The notes under the pieces are model-generated. The model made no database searches. It was not told the DNA's origin and saw only the letters and a program-made list of their open reading frames with translations. A stretch of 14,486 nucleotides of DNA from an uncultured Clostridia bacterium (lineage in GTDB: Bacteria > Bacillota > Clostridia > Christensenellales > CAG-917), in the NCBI GenBank assembly GCA_946056785.1, contig CAMGKS010000016.1, positions 1-14,486 of the forward strand, written 5' to 3'. The stretch's first letter is position 1; every line of letters starts with the position of its first letter. The position numbers and the translations under genes are program-made. Below are positions 1 to 6,848 of the stretch, piece after piece.

Positions 1-788
1 CTGATATGGAAGCAGCTAAAGCTCTTCTTAAATACGTATTCACAAGAGTTAACAACTTGAAGAACATTCAAAACGCTCTTTGCTTGATTTGCTGCCCATC
101 AGAAGTTACGCAAATTGAAAGAGAAGCTATGAAGCAACTTGCTATCGAAATGGGTATCCAAGACGTATTCATCGAAGAAGAAATTAAAGCAGGTGCTATC
201 GGATCAGGAAACGATATTTACAATTCAAGAGCTGTTATGGTCGTCGATATCGGCGGTGGTACAACTGACGTTGGTGTTCTTGCACTCGGTGACGTTGTAT
301 TGTCACAATCAATCAGAATAGCCGGTACGTACATCGATAACGAAATCATCAAGTACGTTCACAAGAACCATAACCTTGTTATCGGACCTATGACGGCAGA
401 AAAAGTTAAGAAAGAACTTGCAACTTTGTACGCAGATGACGACAGAACGATGAGAGTTTGCGGACGTGACCTTATGAAAGGTATCCCTTCATCTACAGAA
501 GTAAATTCACAAGAAATCAGAATGGTTATCCTTCCTGTTCTTGCTGAAATCGTCAGCGTTATCCGTAACGTTCTTGAAATTACTCCTCCTGAATTGTCAG
601 CTGACTTAGTTGACGCAGGTATTATCTGTGACGGCGGTGGTTCACAAATCCCTGGACTTAAAGAGTTCTTGGAAGAAGCAGTTTCACTTCCTGTTGAAGT
701 ATGTGCTAACCCGCTTACCGCAGTTGTCGAAGGAACGAAAGTTCTTTTGAAGAACAGAGGCTACTACTTGATTAATCCTGTTGATTAA
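1..788 (+). CDS. mreB: MreB/Mbl-family bacterial actin, 5' end outside window
   Basis: The reading frame is open to the window's left edge, and the codon before the first in-window ATG (position 6) fits the family, so the gene is truncated on the left. About 260 residues remain of a family usually near 330-345. Visible landmarks are the phosphate-2 segment VVDIGGGTTDVGVLALG (about residues 79-95 from the ATG), SQSIRIAGTYID, RVCGRDLMKGIP, and the adenosine-side segment ending in DGGGSQIPGL (about 210-220). MreB-type proteins polymerise under the membrane and guide lateral wall synthesis; this is family knowledge. Departures from typical MreB are GIICDGGGS where LTGGGA is usual and IEEEIKAGAIG where IEEPFAAAIG is usual, so it may be a divergent paralogue (Mbl/MreBH-like). 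It ends just before a strong terminator. mreC/mreD do not follow. Family certain, exact paralogue uncertain. Confidence 0.9.
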   Translation, partial: DMEAAKALLKYVFTRVNNLKNIQNALCLICCPSEVTQIEREAMKQLAIEMGIQDVFIEEEIKAGAIGSGNDIYNSRAVMVVDIGGGTTDVGVLALGDVVLSQSIRIAGTYIDNEIIKYVHKNHNLVIGPMTAEKVKKELATLYADDDRTMRVCGRDLMKGIPSSTEVNSQEIRMVILPVLAEIVSVIRNVLEITPPELSADLVDAGIICDGGGSQIPGLKEFLEEAVSLPVEVCANPLTAVVEGTKVLLKNRGYYLINPVD

Positions 789-813
789 TCGCCATACATG
801 TGGTTCCAAAAAG

Positions 814-850
814 ACAGCTTGATTGCATCGCAATCAAGCTGTTTCTTTTT
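814..850 (+). terminator. Rho-independent terminator after mreB
   Basis: A perfect 13-base-pair stem (ACAGCTTGATTGC at 814-826 with its complement at 830-842) has a 3-base loop and is followed by TTCTTTTTT. An A-run precedes the stem. It lies 26 bases after the mreB stop. Confidence 0.93.
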
Positions 851-851
851 T

Positions 852-1365
852 GCTGTATTGTCGATAATAAGATTAATGTCATCGTATTTATCATAGATTT
901 ATTAAGTTAAATAATTCGATACATCGATGAATTTTAATTTGTATAAAAGACGTTCAAATTTCGTAAAAGGAAACTTGTGTATGCGTAAAAATCGACAAAA
1001 AATCAAAGCGTCGGGGAAGCAAAAATTCGCAGCAAAAACGGCATAAAAAATCGCGACGAAAAACAACGCAGTATAAAACTTCGTGTCTAAAAGCAAAGCA
1101 GGGTAAAATGCTGAAACAACTAAAAATAAATAGTAAATGTAAATGCTGAAAATATAAAAAGCGGTATAATATTAAATCGTAAATTAAAGCAAAAAGTAAA
1201 GCAAAAATTTAAGCGTAAATTAAAGCAAAAATTTAAGCATAAAGTAAAGCATAGAAATCGGTTTTGGACGTAAGCGATTTAAGTTGCCCTCTTTTACGCC
1301 TGTTCAATAAAATCCAGACGTTAAATAAAAAGTGTTTTTAAAGTCTGTAAAAAAATAATATTGTA
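852..1365. other. A-rich spacer without a supported gene
   Basis: About 510 bases between the mreB terminator and the next promoter. The plus strand is strongly A-rich and full of short words such as GCAAAA and TAAAGC. Contents: a 21-codon very basic ORF at 981-1046 with a distant AAAGG (weak), an 11-base direct repeat AAATGCTGAAA at 1106-1116 and 1141-1151, and the 12-base tandem array at 1180-1251. No tRNA-like fold or known riboswitch was recognised. It could be a decayed gene or a structural/attachment region; nothing decides this. Confidence 0.5.
1180..1251. repeat. Six tandem 12-base units
   Basis: The stretch divides exactly into six 12-mers: TAAATTAAAGCA, AAAAGTAAAGCA, AAAATTTAAGCG, TAAATTAAAGCA, AAAATTTAAGCA, TAAAGTAAAGCA. 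Consensus is WAAAKTWAAGCR. Units 1 and 4 are identical, and units 3 and 5 differ by one base. A seventh, degenerate copy (about 8/12 matches) may precede at 1168-1179. Because 12 is a multiple of 3, one plus frame reads as a Lys-X-Lys-X repeat (open 1130-1273), but that frame has no ATG, GTG or TTG start. Confidence 0.85.
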
Positions 1366-1394
1366 TAGACATTTTTTTAAAAGGGTGCTATACT
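1366..1394 (+). promoter_or_regulatory. Sigma-A-type promoter for the dehydrogenase/malic enzyme operon
   Basis: The -35 is TAGACA (1366-1371), the spacer is 17 bases and the -10 is TATACT (1389-1394); each box differs from consensus at one position. Transcription would start near 1401. AAGGAG at 1420-1425 then lies 6 bases before the ATG at 1432. Confidence 0.8.
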
Positions 1395-1431
1395 AACTAA
1401 AGATTTTAAATATATATTTAAGGAGAATATT

Positions 1432-2541
1432 ATGCCTAAAGTTATTTTAGATTGGGATACTGCCGCAAAGTTTATAACTCACGCGTTTATGGGCGTCGGC
1501 GTTCCTAAAGAAGATGCAGAAATATGCACCGACGTATTACTCGAATCTGACAGAAGAGGTATCGAGTCGCACGGATGTAACCGTTTTAAACCGATTTACA
1601 TTGACCGCATCATAGCGGGAATACAAAATCCTGTTACGAATTTTGAAATTGTCAAAGAAACCGAAACGACAGCAGTTGTTGACGGCCATGATGGTATGGG
1701 GCAGGTTATCGGATATAAATCAATGAATCTTGCCATCGAAAAAGCAAAGAAATACGGTATGGGTATGGTTGTAGTCCGCAATTCCTGCCATTACGGAATT
1801 GCCGGATATTATCCTACTATGGCTTGTAAAAACGGTTGTATCGGTATCACCGGAACAAACGCGCGTCCGTCTGTTGCTCCGACTTTCGGCGTCGAGGGAA
1901 TGTTTGGTACAAACCCTCTTACAATCGGTATTCCTACAGACGAACCGTTCGATTTTCTTATTGACTGTGCAAGCTCGATAACGCAAAACGGTAAAATCGA
2001 ATATTATGCAAGAATCGGCGAACCTGTTCATCCGGGAACCATGATTGACCTCAACGGCAATCCTGTTGAAGGAGACGCAGGCGAAGCATTGAAAATGATA
2101 AGAAAGGGTACTGCAGCTCTTACTACGCTCGGCGGTATCGGCGAGGCTTTAGGCGGATATAAAGGATACGGCTATGCTATGGTCGTCGAATTGCTTTCCG
2201 CATGTCTTCAAGACGGTGCATACGGAAAAGCTCTTAACGGTAAAGACGAAAACGGAAATATTACTCCGTATCATCTCGGACATTTCTTTATTGCTATCGA
2301 CACGAATCATTTCCTCGGCGAAGAACTTTGCAGAAAGAAAGCCGGAGAAATAATCCGTGCGGTTCGCGCTTCTAAGAAAGCTCCGGGTTGCGACCATATA
2401 TATTCCGCAGGCGAAAAGGAATATAACGTATGGCAGCAGAGAAAAGACAGCGGCGTGCCTATCAACGAAGCCGTTCAGTTGGAAATGAACAAAGTTCGTG
2501 ACGATTTAGGCTTGAAGTACGTCTTCCCATGGGAAAAATAA
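1432..2541 (+). CDS. Ldh_2-family malate/L-lactate dehydrogenase
   Basis: A 369-residue NAD(P)-dependent dehydrogenase of the malate/L-lactate/ureidoglycolate family (Pfam Ldh_2), unrelated in fold to classical MDH/LDH. Visible motifs: RRGIESHGCNRF with the conserved catalytic-type His47; RNSCHYGIAGYY with His120; GTNARPSVAP and GTNPLTIGIP (about 143-168); IDCASS near 177-182; and KGYGYAMVVELL (about 244-255). It has AAGGAG six bases before ATG and is first in a two-gene operon, 21 bases before the malic enzyme. Likely reactions are oxaloacetate to malate or pyruvate to L-lactate; family members also act on other 2-oxoacids, so substrate cannot be fixed from motifs. The malic enzyme neighbour favours malate or its product pyruvate. 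Length is slightly above the usual 340-360. Cytoplasmic. Family call is firm, substrate is inference. Confidence 0.9.
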   Translation: MPKVILDWDTAAKFITHAFMGVGVPKEDAEICTDVLLESDRRGIESHGCNRFKPIYIDRIIAGIQNPVTNFEIVKETETTAVVDGHDGMGQVIGYKSMNLAIEKAKKYGMGMVVVRNSCHYGIAGYYPTMACKNGCIGITGTNARPSVAPTFGVEGMFGTNPLTIGIPTDEPFDFLIDCASSITQNGKIEYYARIGEPVHPGTMIDLNGNPVEGDAGEALKMIRKGTAALTTLGGIGEALGGYKGYGYAMVVELLSACLQDGAYGKALNGKDENGNITPYHLGHFFIAIDTNHFLGEELCRKKAGEIIRAVRASKKAPGCDHIYSAGEKEYNVWQQRKDSGVPINEAVQLEMNKVRDDLGLKYVFPWEK

Positions 2542-2562
2542 TTTTAGCATAAAGGAGATATT

Positions 2563-3735
2563 ATGAATTACGCAGAAGAGTCATTAAAACTTCATTACCA
2601 ATGGAAAGGAAAAATCGAATGCACTCCAAGAGCTTCGGTAAAAACAAAGGAAGAATTGTCGCTTGCATACACTCCGGGTGTTGCACAACCTTGTCTTGAA
2701 ATTCAAAAAGATATTTCAAAGTCATACGACCTCACTCGTCGTTGGAATATGGTCGCAGTCGTAACGGACGGTACCGCAGTACTCGGCCTCGGAGATATCG
2801 GACCTGAAGCAGGTATGCCTGTTATGGAAGGAAAATGCGTATTGTTCAAAGCATTCGGCGGAGTTGACGCATTCCCTCTTTGTATCAAATCAAAAGACGT
2901 AGACGAAATCGTCAGAACGGTACAACTTATTTCGGGAAGTTTCGGCGGCGTAAACCTTGAAGATATTTCGGCACCTCGTTGTTTCGAAATCGAAGAAAAG
3001 CTTAAAGCATGTACGGATATTCCTATTTTCCATGACGACCAGCACGGAACGGCGGTAGTATGTGCCGCAGCAATTTTGAACGCTATTAAGGTTGTCAAAA
3101 AAGACCTTAAAGATTGCAACGTCGTATTCAGCGGTGCGGGAGCAGCCGGCGTCGCCATTGCAAAACTTCTTTTCGGTTTGGGCGTAAAAGATATCGTTAT
3201 GTGCGACAGAAAGGGTATTATTTCCAAGGACAGAGAAGGTATCACGCCTGATAAGATGAAGATAGCAGAATTTACGAACAAATCGAACAAGCACGGTTCA
3301 CTTGCAGACGCAATGAAAGGTGCGGATATCTTTATCGGCGTAAGTGCTCCTAATATGGTTACGCCTGAAATGGTAAAATCGATGAACTCGGGTTCAATTA
3401 TGATGCCTATGGCAAACCCTGTTCCTGAAATTATGCCTGATATCGCAAAAGCCGCAGGCGCAGCAGTCGTAGGTACGGGAAGAAGCGATTTCCCTAACCA
3501 GATTAACAACGTTTTGGCATTCCCGGGTATATTCAGAGGAGCTTTGGACGTAAGAGCTTCGGATATCAACGAAGAAATGAAACTTGCGGCGGCAAAGGCA
3601 ATCGCCTCATTGGTAAGCGATGAAGAACTCAATGCCGATTATATCCTTCCGAAAGCGTTCGACGACAGAGTAGGTCCTACGGTTGCAAAAGCAGTTGCAG
3701 AAGCGGCAAGAAAGACCGGCGTAGCAAGAATCTGA
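2563..3735 (+). CDS. Malic enzyme, NAD(P)-dependent, short bacterial form
   Basis: A 390-residue oxidative decarboxylase interconverting malate with pyruvate plus CO2. The N-terminal catalytic domain shows SVKTKEELSLAYTPGVAQPC with catalytic Tyr36, VTDGTAVLGLGDIGPEAGMP (about 68-87), the Lys-containing GKCVLFKAFGG (about 90-100), and metal ligands in LEDISAPRC (Glu133, Asp134) and FHDDQHGTAV (Asp158/159). The Rossmann domain shows GAGAAGVAIAKLL (191-203) and CDRKG with Asp215. NQINNVLAFPGIFRGALDVRA near the C-terminus is typical. There is no fused phosphotransacetylase domain, unlike long MaeB proteins of proteobacteria. AAAGGAG (2551-2557) sits five bases before the ATG. It is co-transcribed with the Ldh_2 enzyme and ends before a clear terminator. 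NAD versus NADP preference is not decided here. Confidence 0.95.
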   Translation: MNYAEESLKLHYQWKGKIECTPRASVKTKEELSLAYTPGVAQPCLEIQKDISKSYDLTRRWNMVAVVTDGTAVLGLGDIGPEAGMPVMEGKCVLFKAFGGVDAFPLCIKSKDVDEIVRTVQLISGSFGGVNLEDISAPRCFEIEEKLKACTDIPIFHDDQHGTAVVCAAAILNAIKVVKKDLKDCNVVFSGAGAAGVAIAKLLFGLGVKDIVMCDRKGIISKDREGITPDKMKIAEFTNKSNKHGSLADAMKGADIFIGVSAPNMVTPEMVKSMNSGSIMMPMANPVPEIMPDIAKAAGAAVVGTGRSDFPNQINNVLAFPGIFRGALDVRASDINEEMKLAAAKAIASLVSDEELNADYILPKAFDDRVGPTVAKAVAEAARKTGVARI

Positions 3736-3814
3736 GTTTTTAAAACGAAAAGCAAATATGCAGTTTAGAAAAAACATATGATTTCACAAAAATTAATTTG
3801 CTTGTAAAAAAAAG

Positions 3815-3841
3815 AAAAATGCCCGAAAGGGCATTTTTTTT
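3815..3841 (+). terminator. Rho-independent terminator after malic enzyme
   Basis: AAAAATGCCC (3815-3824), loop GAAA and GGGCATTTTT form a 10-base-pair stem with a stable GAAA tetraloop, running into eight Ts. It lies 79 bases after the stop. Confidence 0.93.
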
Positions 3842-4280
3842 ACGTAAAACGGAAAAAGATATAGACAAATATTTAAAATAAAAGTCGACAAAACACAACT
3901 ATATTCAACAACGTGCGACAAAATGAAAAACAAACGAACCTAAGCGCAACTTAAAAACCAGACGCACAAACGTCGAAAAACGCGCAAAACTTTAAACAAG
4001 AAGTTTTACGAAAAACGATTTTCAGACTTTTTATGTTTTAAACGGCTATTTTATGACAAATTTTGCCGTTTGATATCGCTTCATTGCATATTACGGAATT
4101 GAAATTTTCGCATTGTATTTTTTCACGGTTTTACGTTTTAACGCATGGAAAATAAGTTTTGTTTTCCGGCAATAAAAGCGTTCAGACAAGCGTAAAAACC
4201 TCTAAAAGCGGCAATATTTAAAGGCTTTAACAAAAAGACAAAACTAAAGAATAAATAGACTCAAAATGCGAAATAAAAAT
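3842..4280. other. Gene-free A-rich spacer
   Basis: About 440 bases without a credible ORF on either strand. The left half is A-rich with many CGAAAAACG-like words; the right half turns T-rich. Weak local structures include AAACGGC (4040-4046) pairing with GCCGTTT (4065-4071) over an 18-base loop, and GGAAAA...TTTTCC near 4146-4167. No promoter with both good boxes, tRNA or riboswitch was recognised. Confidence 0.5.
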
Positions 4281-4305
4281 AAAAAACGCTTTTAAAGCGT
4301 TTTTT
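4281..4305 (-). terminator. Symmetrical terminator, probably serving the leftward zinc-ribbon gene
   Basis: AAAAAACGCTT (4281-4291), a 3-base loop and AAGCGTTTTTT (4295-4305) give an A-run/stem/T-run arrangement that works in either direction. The nearest gene reading into it is the leftward gene ending at 4442, about 137 bases away, so the assignment is an inference. Bases 4306-4441 hold only a weak ACCGT/ACGGT hairpin (4344-4356). Confidence 0.7.
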
Positions 4306-4441
4306 AAATAATGCATAACTGTTTTTATTAAGCTTATATATAAACCGTAAAACGGTCTATAAAGTCGTTTCGTTTAAATTTTAATTAATCTATGCTTAGG
4401 TAGTTTTAAAAGACTTTCGCATGCAGCGTAAATTCTATAAA

Positions 4442-4915
4442 TCAGATTTCGTCATCGTCGTCTTCGACGTCCTCTTCGTCTTCATCGTCTTCTTCATAGT
4501 CGTTAACGTCGCCGATAGATTCGTCGAAATCGTATACGTCGTCGTTGCTCGATTCTTCTTCCTCCTCTTCTTCCTCTTCTTCGTCCTCTAACATAGAAAG
4601 AGAAATTTCGCCCGATTCTTCATCGTCGGAGTCGTCTTCGACAAAATCTCTCCAATCGTCATCGTCGTCTTTTTCATCGGACTTTTTGTCCTCTTTTGCT
4701 TCACGACAAGCTTGACAAATATCCTCATCGTCTGAGAGATAATTTATTTTGCATATCGGGCAAATTCTTTCTTCGTATAACGATTTTTCGTCATCATCGT
4801 CTTCTATAAGAGACGCGTTTGATTTGCCGAGTTCGACTTTGCAGACTTCGCAATAGTCTTCGTTTTCAGGAATATAATTAAGTTCGCAACGAGGGCATTT
4901 TTTATATTTTGCCAT
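4442..4915 (-). CDS. Tandem zinc-ribbon protein with polyacidic C-terminal tail
   Basis: 157 residues, not matched to a named family. Two zinc-ribbon-like modules with identical spacing are present: Cys7-X2-Cys10-X11-Cys22-X2-Cys25 and Cys52-X2-Cys55-X11-Cys67-X2-Cys70. The flanking residues also match (CPRCELNYIPENEDYC and CPICKINYLSDDEDIC), suggesting internal duplication. From about residue 75 the chain is dominated by Asp and Glu, including a run of ten glutamates near 112-121, so it should be strongly negative and largely disordered. There is no signal peptide or membrane segment, so it is cytosolic. The complementary AAGAGG (4921-4926) lies five bases before ATG, supporting translation. 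It is divergent from proS. The ribbons could bind zinc and contact nucleic acid or protein, and the tail could mimic nucleic acid or bind basic proteins or metal; both are guesses. Reality as a gene is likely, function unknown. Confidence 0.8.
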   Translation of the reverse strand: MAKYKKCPRCELNYIPENEDYCEVCKVELGKSNASLIEDDDDEKSLYEERICPICKINYLSDDEDICQACREAKEDKKSDEKDDDDDWRDFVEDDSDDEESGEISLSMLEDEEEEEEEEEESSNDDVYDFDESIGDVNDYEEDDEDEEDVEDDDDEI

Positions 4916-4948
4916 AATAACCTCTTAGCTCTATTTTTAGATAGAAAA

Positions 4949-4977
4949 TATATATCGTAGTTTATAAAAAAAATCAA
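4949..4977 (-). promoter_or_regulatory. Leftward promoter for the zinc-ribbon gene
   Basis: Read on the minus strand: TTGATT (complement of 4972-4977), a 17-base spacer, then TATATA (complement of 4949-4954). The start codon is about 33 bases downstream of the -10. AT-rich surroundings raise the chance of a false match. Confidence 0.55.
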
Positions 4978-5061
4978 GAGATTTAATACACTTTTTTTTA
5001 GTTTTATTAAAATTTTTATTTTTTATCCCGTTTATAAATAAATTAAGTACAATCTATTTAT

Positions 5062-5090
5062 TTGACGGCTGTTTTTTTATGGTGTATTAT
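5062..5090 (+). promoter_or_regulatory. Promoter for proS
   Basis: TTGACG (5062-5067), a 17-base spacer and TATTAT (5085-5090). Transcription would start near 5097, leaving about 30 bases of leader. That is too short for a T-box, so proS appears not to be T-box controlled. Confidence 0.8.
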
Positions 5091-5127
5091 ATGGGAGCAA
5101 AAGAAATATTGTTACATAGAGGAATAA

Positions 5128-6567
5128 ATGGCAAACGAAAAGAATCAATTTGTAAAAGAAATAGCAGATATGACAACCGATTTTCCGCAGTGGTATACGG
5201 ACGTTGTGTTAAAAACGCAACTCGTGGATTACGGACCGGTAAAAGGAACAATGGTTATCCGTCCGTATGGATATGCGATTTGGGAAAACATTCAAAAAGC
5301 GTTGGATGAACGTTTTAAAGCAACGGGGCATCAGAATGCGTATTTCCCTATGTTTATTCCTTACAGCTATCTTTTGAGAGAGGCGGAACACGTTGAAGGC
5401 TTTGCTCCGGAAGTCGCCCTTGTTACGCACGTGGGAAAAACCGAACTCGAAGAGCCTATGGTGGTAAGACCGACGAGCGAAACGATAATATGCGAAATGT
5501 ACAGCAGATGGGTTCAAAGTTACAGAGATTTGCCTGTTTTAATAAATCAGTGGGCAAACGTCGTCAGATGGGAAAAGACGACAAGACCTTTCCTCAGAAC
5601 CAGCGAATTTTTATGGCAGGAAGGGCATACTTTGCATGCGACCGAAGAGGAAGCCGTCGAAGAAACGCTCAAAATGCTTGAAGTATACCGTGAGTTTATG
5701 CAGAACGTACTTGCAATCGAAGTCATAACCGGCAGGAAGTCTGAATCGGAAAAGTTTGCCGGAGCTTCTGCTACTTACACAATGGAAGCTATGATGCTCG
5801 ACGGAAAAAGCCTTCAGGCAGGAACGAGCCACTTCCTCGGCAAGAATTTTTCCAAGTGCTTTAAAATCAATTATCTTGATAAAGACGGCAGCTTGAAAAA
5901 CCCTTACGGAACAAGTTGGGGAGTTTCCACAAGACTTATCGGGGCGCTTATTATGGCTCACGGCGACCAAAGAGGACTTAAATTGCCTCCGAGAGTTGCC
6001 CCTGTTCAAGTTGTCATTATACCTGTTGCCGCCCATAAAGAAGGCGTAAAGGAAAAAGCTTTGGAGATAGAGCAGATTCTTAAAAAAGCCGGAATAAGAG
6101 TTAAAGTAGATTTAAGCGAACAATCGCCGGGGTGGAAGTTCAACGAATGGGAGATGAAAGGCGTTCCTATCCGTCTGGAAATTGGTCCAAGAGATATTGA
6201 AAACGGCGTTGCCGTGCTTGTCAGACGCGATAACTTTGAAAAAACTACCGTAAAATTCGATACGATTGCAGAAGAAGTAAACAAGACGCTTGATTTGATT
6301 CACGAAAATATGTACGAAATGTCCAAGAACTTTACTCATTCTCATATCGTTACGGCACAGAATATGGATGAGCTGACAGCAGGCATAGAGGGTAAAAATT
6401 TCGTAAAAACAATGTGGTGCGGTTGCCCTGAATGCGAAGCTAAAATTAAAGAACTTACGGCAGCCACGTCGAGAGCTATGCCGTTTGACCAGACTCCAAT
6501 AGGCGATAAATGCGTATGTTGCGGAAAGAAGGCAACGAAAGTCATTTATTTTGCAAGAGCATATTAA
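5128..6567 (+). CDS. proS: Prolyl-tRNA synthetase, archaeal/eukaryal type
   Basis: A 479-residue class II synthetase that charges tRNA-Pro with proline. The length and the absence of the roughly 180-residue insertion editing domain between motifs 2 and 3 mark the short archaeal/eukaryal-type form. Visible: VRPTSETI (113-120, proline site), motif 2 around TTRPFLRTSEFLWQEGHT (151-168), AGTSHFLGKNF (231-241), motif 3 GTSWGVSTRLIGALIMAHGD (261-280), anticodon-binding domain about 290-390, and a C-terminal zinc-binding-type domain with Cys431, 433, 436, 462, 464 and 465. The protein ends in Tyr, as expected for this type. AGAGGA (5118-5123) is four bases before ATG; a rival frame starting at 5079 is a shadow. 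Without the editing domain, misacylated Ala-tRNA-Pro would need a trans-editor, not present here. Confidence 0.97.
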   Translation: MANEKNQFVKEIADMTTDFPQWYTDVVLKTQLVDYGPVKGTMVIRPYGYAIWENIQKALDERFKATGHQNAYFPMFIPYSYLLREAEHVEGFAPEVALVTHVGKTELEEPMVVRPTSETIICEMYSRWVQSYRDLPVLINQWANVVRWEKTTRPFLRTSEFLWQEGHTLHATEEEAVEETLKMLEVYREFMQNVLAIEVITGRKSESEKFAGASATYTMEAMMLDGKSLQAGTSHFLGKNFSKCFKINYLDKDGSLKNPYGTSWGVSTRLIGALIMAHGDQRGLKLPPRVAPVQVVIIPVAAHKEGVKEKALEIEQILKKAGIRVKVDLSEQSPGWKFNEWEMKGVPIRLEIGPRDIENGVAVLVRRDNFEKTTVKFDTIAEEVNKTLDLIHENMYEMSKNFTHSHIVTAQNMDELTAGIEGKNFVKTMWCGCPECEAKIKELTAATSRAMPFDQTPIGDKCVCCGKKATKVIYFARAY

Positions 6568-6582
6568 AATCTGATTTTAAAG

Positions 6583-6612
6583 ACCGTCGAATGAAAATTC
6601 GGCGGTTATTAT
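6583..6612 (+). terminator. Probable terminator after proS
   Basis: ACCGTCGAAT (6583-6592), loop GAAA and ATTCGGCGGT (6597-6606) make a 10-base-pair stem with one G-U pair, 15 bases past the stop. The tail, TATTATTAAAT, is a poor T-run, so termination may be partial. A smaller AAACCG/CGGTTT hairpin (6618-6634) followed by TTCCTTT may help. Confidence 0.6.
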
Positions 6613-6753
6613 TAAATAAACCGTTTAGCGGTTTTCCTTTATTATCGTTTCAAAAACGGTTTAAAAGGGAGTGCTTAACGGTTAATAAAACTTAATCTAA
6701 TAAAACTTAAATAATTAATACGCAAAAACAGTCGGATAAACAAACTGCCCATT

Positions 6754-6796
6754 TAACCGTTCGGTTATATAACAACTATTTAAAGGTTGCTTTAAA
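6754..6796. other. Two small hairpins just upstream of the U32 operon promoter
   Basis: TAACC-GTTC-GGTTA lies within 6754-6767, and TTTAAAG-GTTG-CTTTAAA spans 6779-6796 with seven perfect pairs. Both lie immediately before the -35 box at 6814. They could be operator half-sites or chance structures in AT-rich DNA. Confidence 0.35.
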
Positions 6797-6813
6797 AGCG
6801 AAATTCGGTTTGT

Positions 6814-6842
6814 TTGACTATCAATTTGCGTTATGGTAAGAT
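6814..6842 (+). promoter_or_regulatory. Extended -10 promoter, apparently giving a leaderless mRNA
   Basis: TTGACT (6814-6819), a 17-base spacer ending in TGG, then TAAGAT (6837-6842). The TG at 6834-6835 makes a TGn extended -10. The ATG at 6849 starts only seven bases after the -10 ends, where transcription itself should begin. Confidence 0.75.
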
Positions 6843-6848
6843 AAACTC

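Noticed and set aside
981..1046. 21-residue basic ORF in the first spacer
   Set aside because: The AAAGG is about ten bases away and imperfect, there is no promoter or terminator, and the length is within chance in A-rich DNA.
902..1096. Leftward 64-codon hydrophobic frame in the first spacer
   Set aside because: It starts on TTG without a good SD, is rich in Phe only because the opposite strand is A-rich, and matches nothing recognised.
1180..1251. CRISPR array
   Set aside because: Units are 12 bases, contiguous and without spacers, and no cas genes are present.
2703..3632. Leftward 309-codon frame opposite the malic enzyme
   Set aside because: It is antisense to an unambiguous malic enzyme gene and its Ser/Ala/Ile-rich composition reflects codon complement. 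No SD or promoter supports it.
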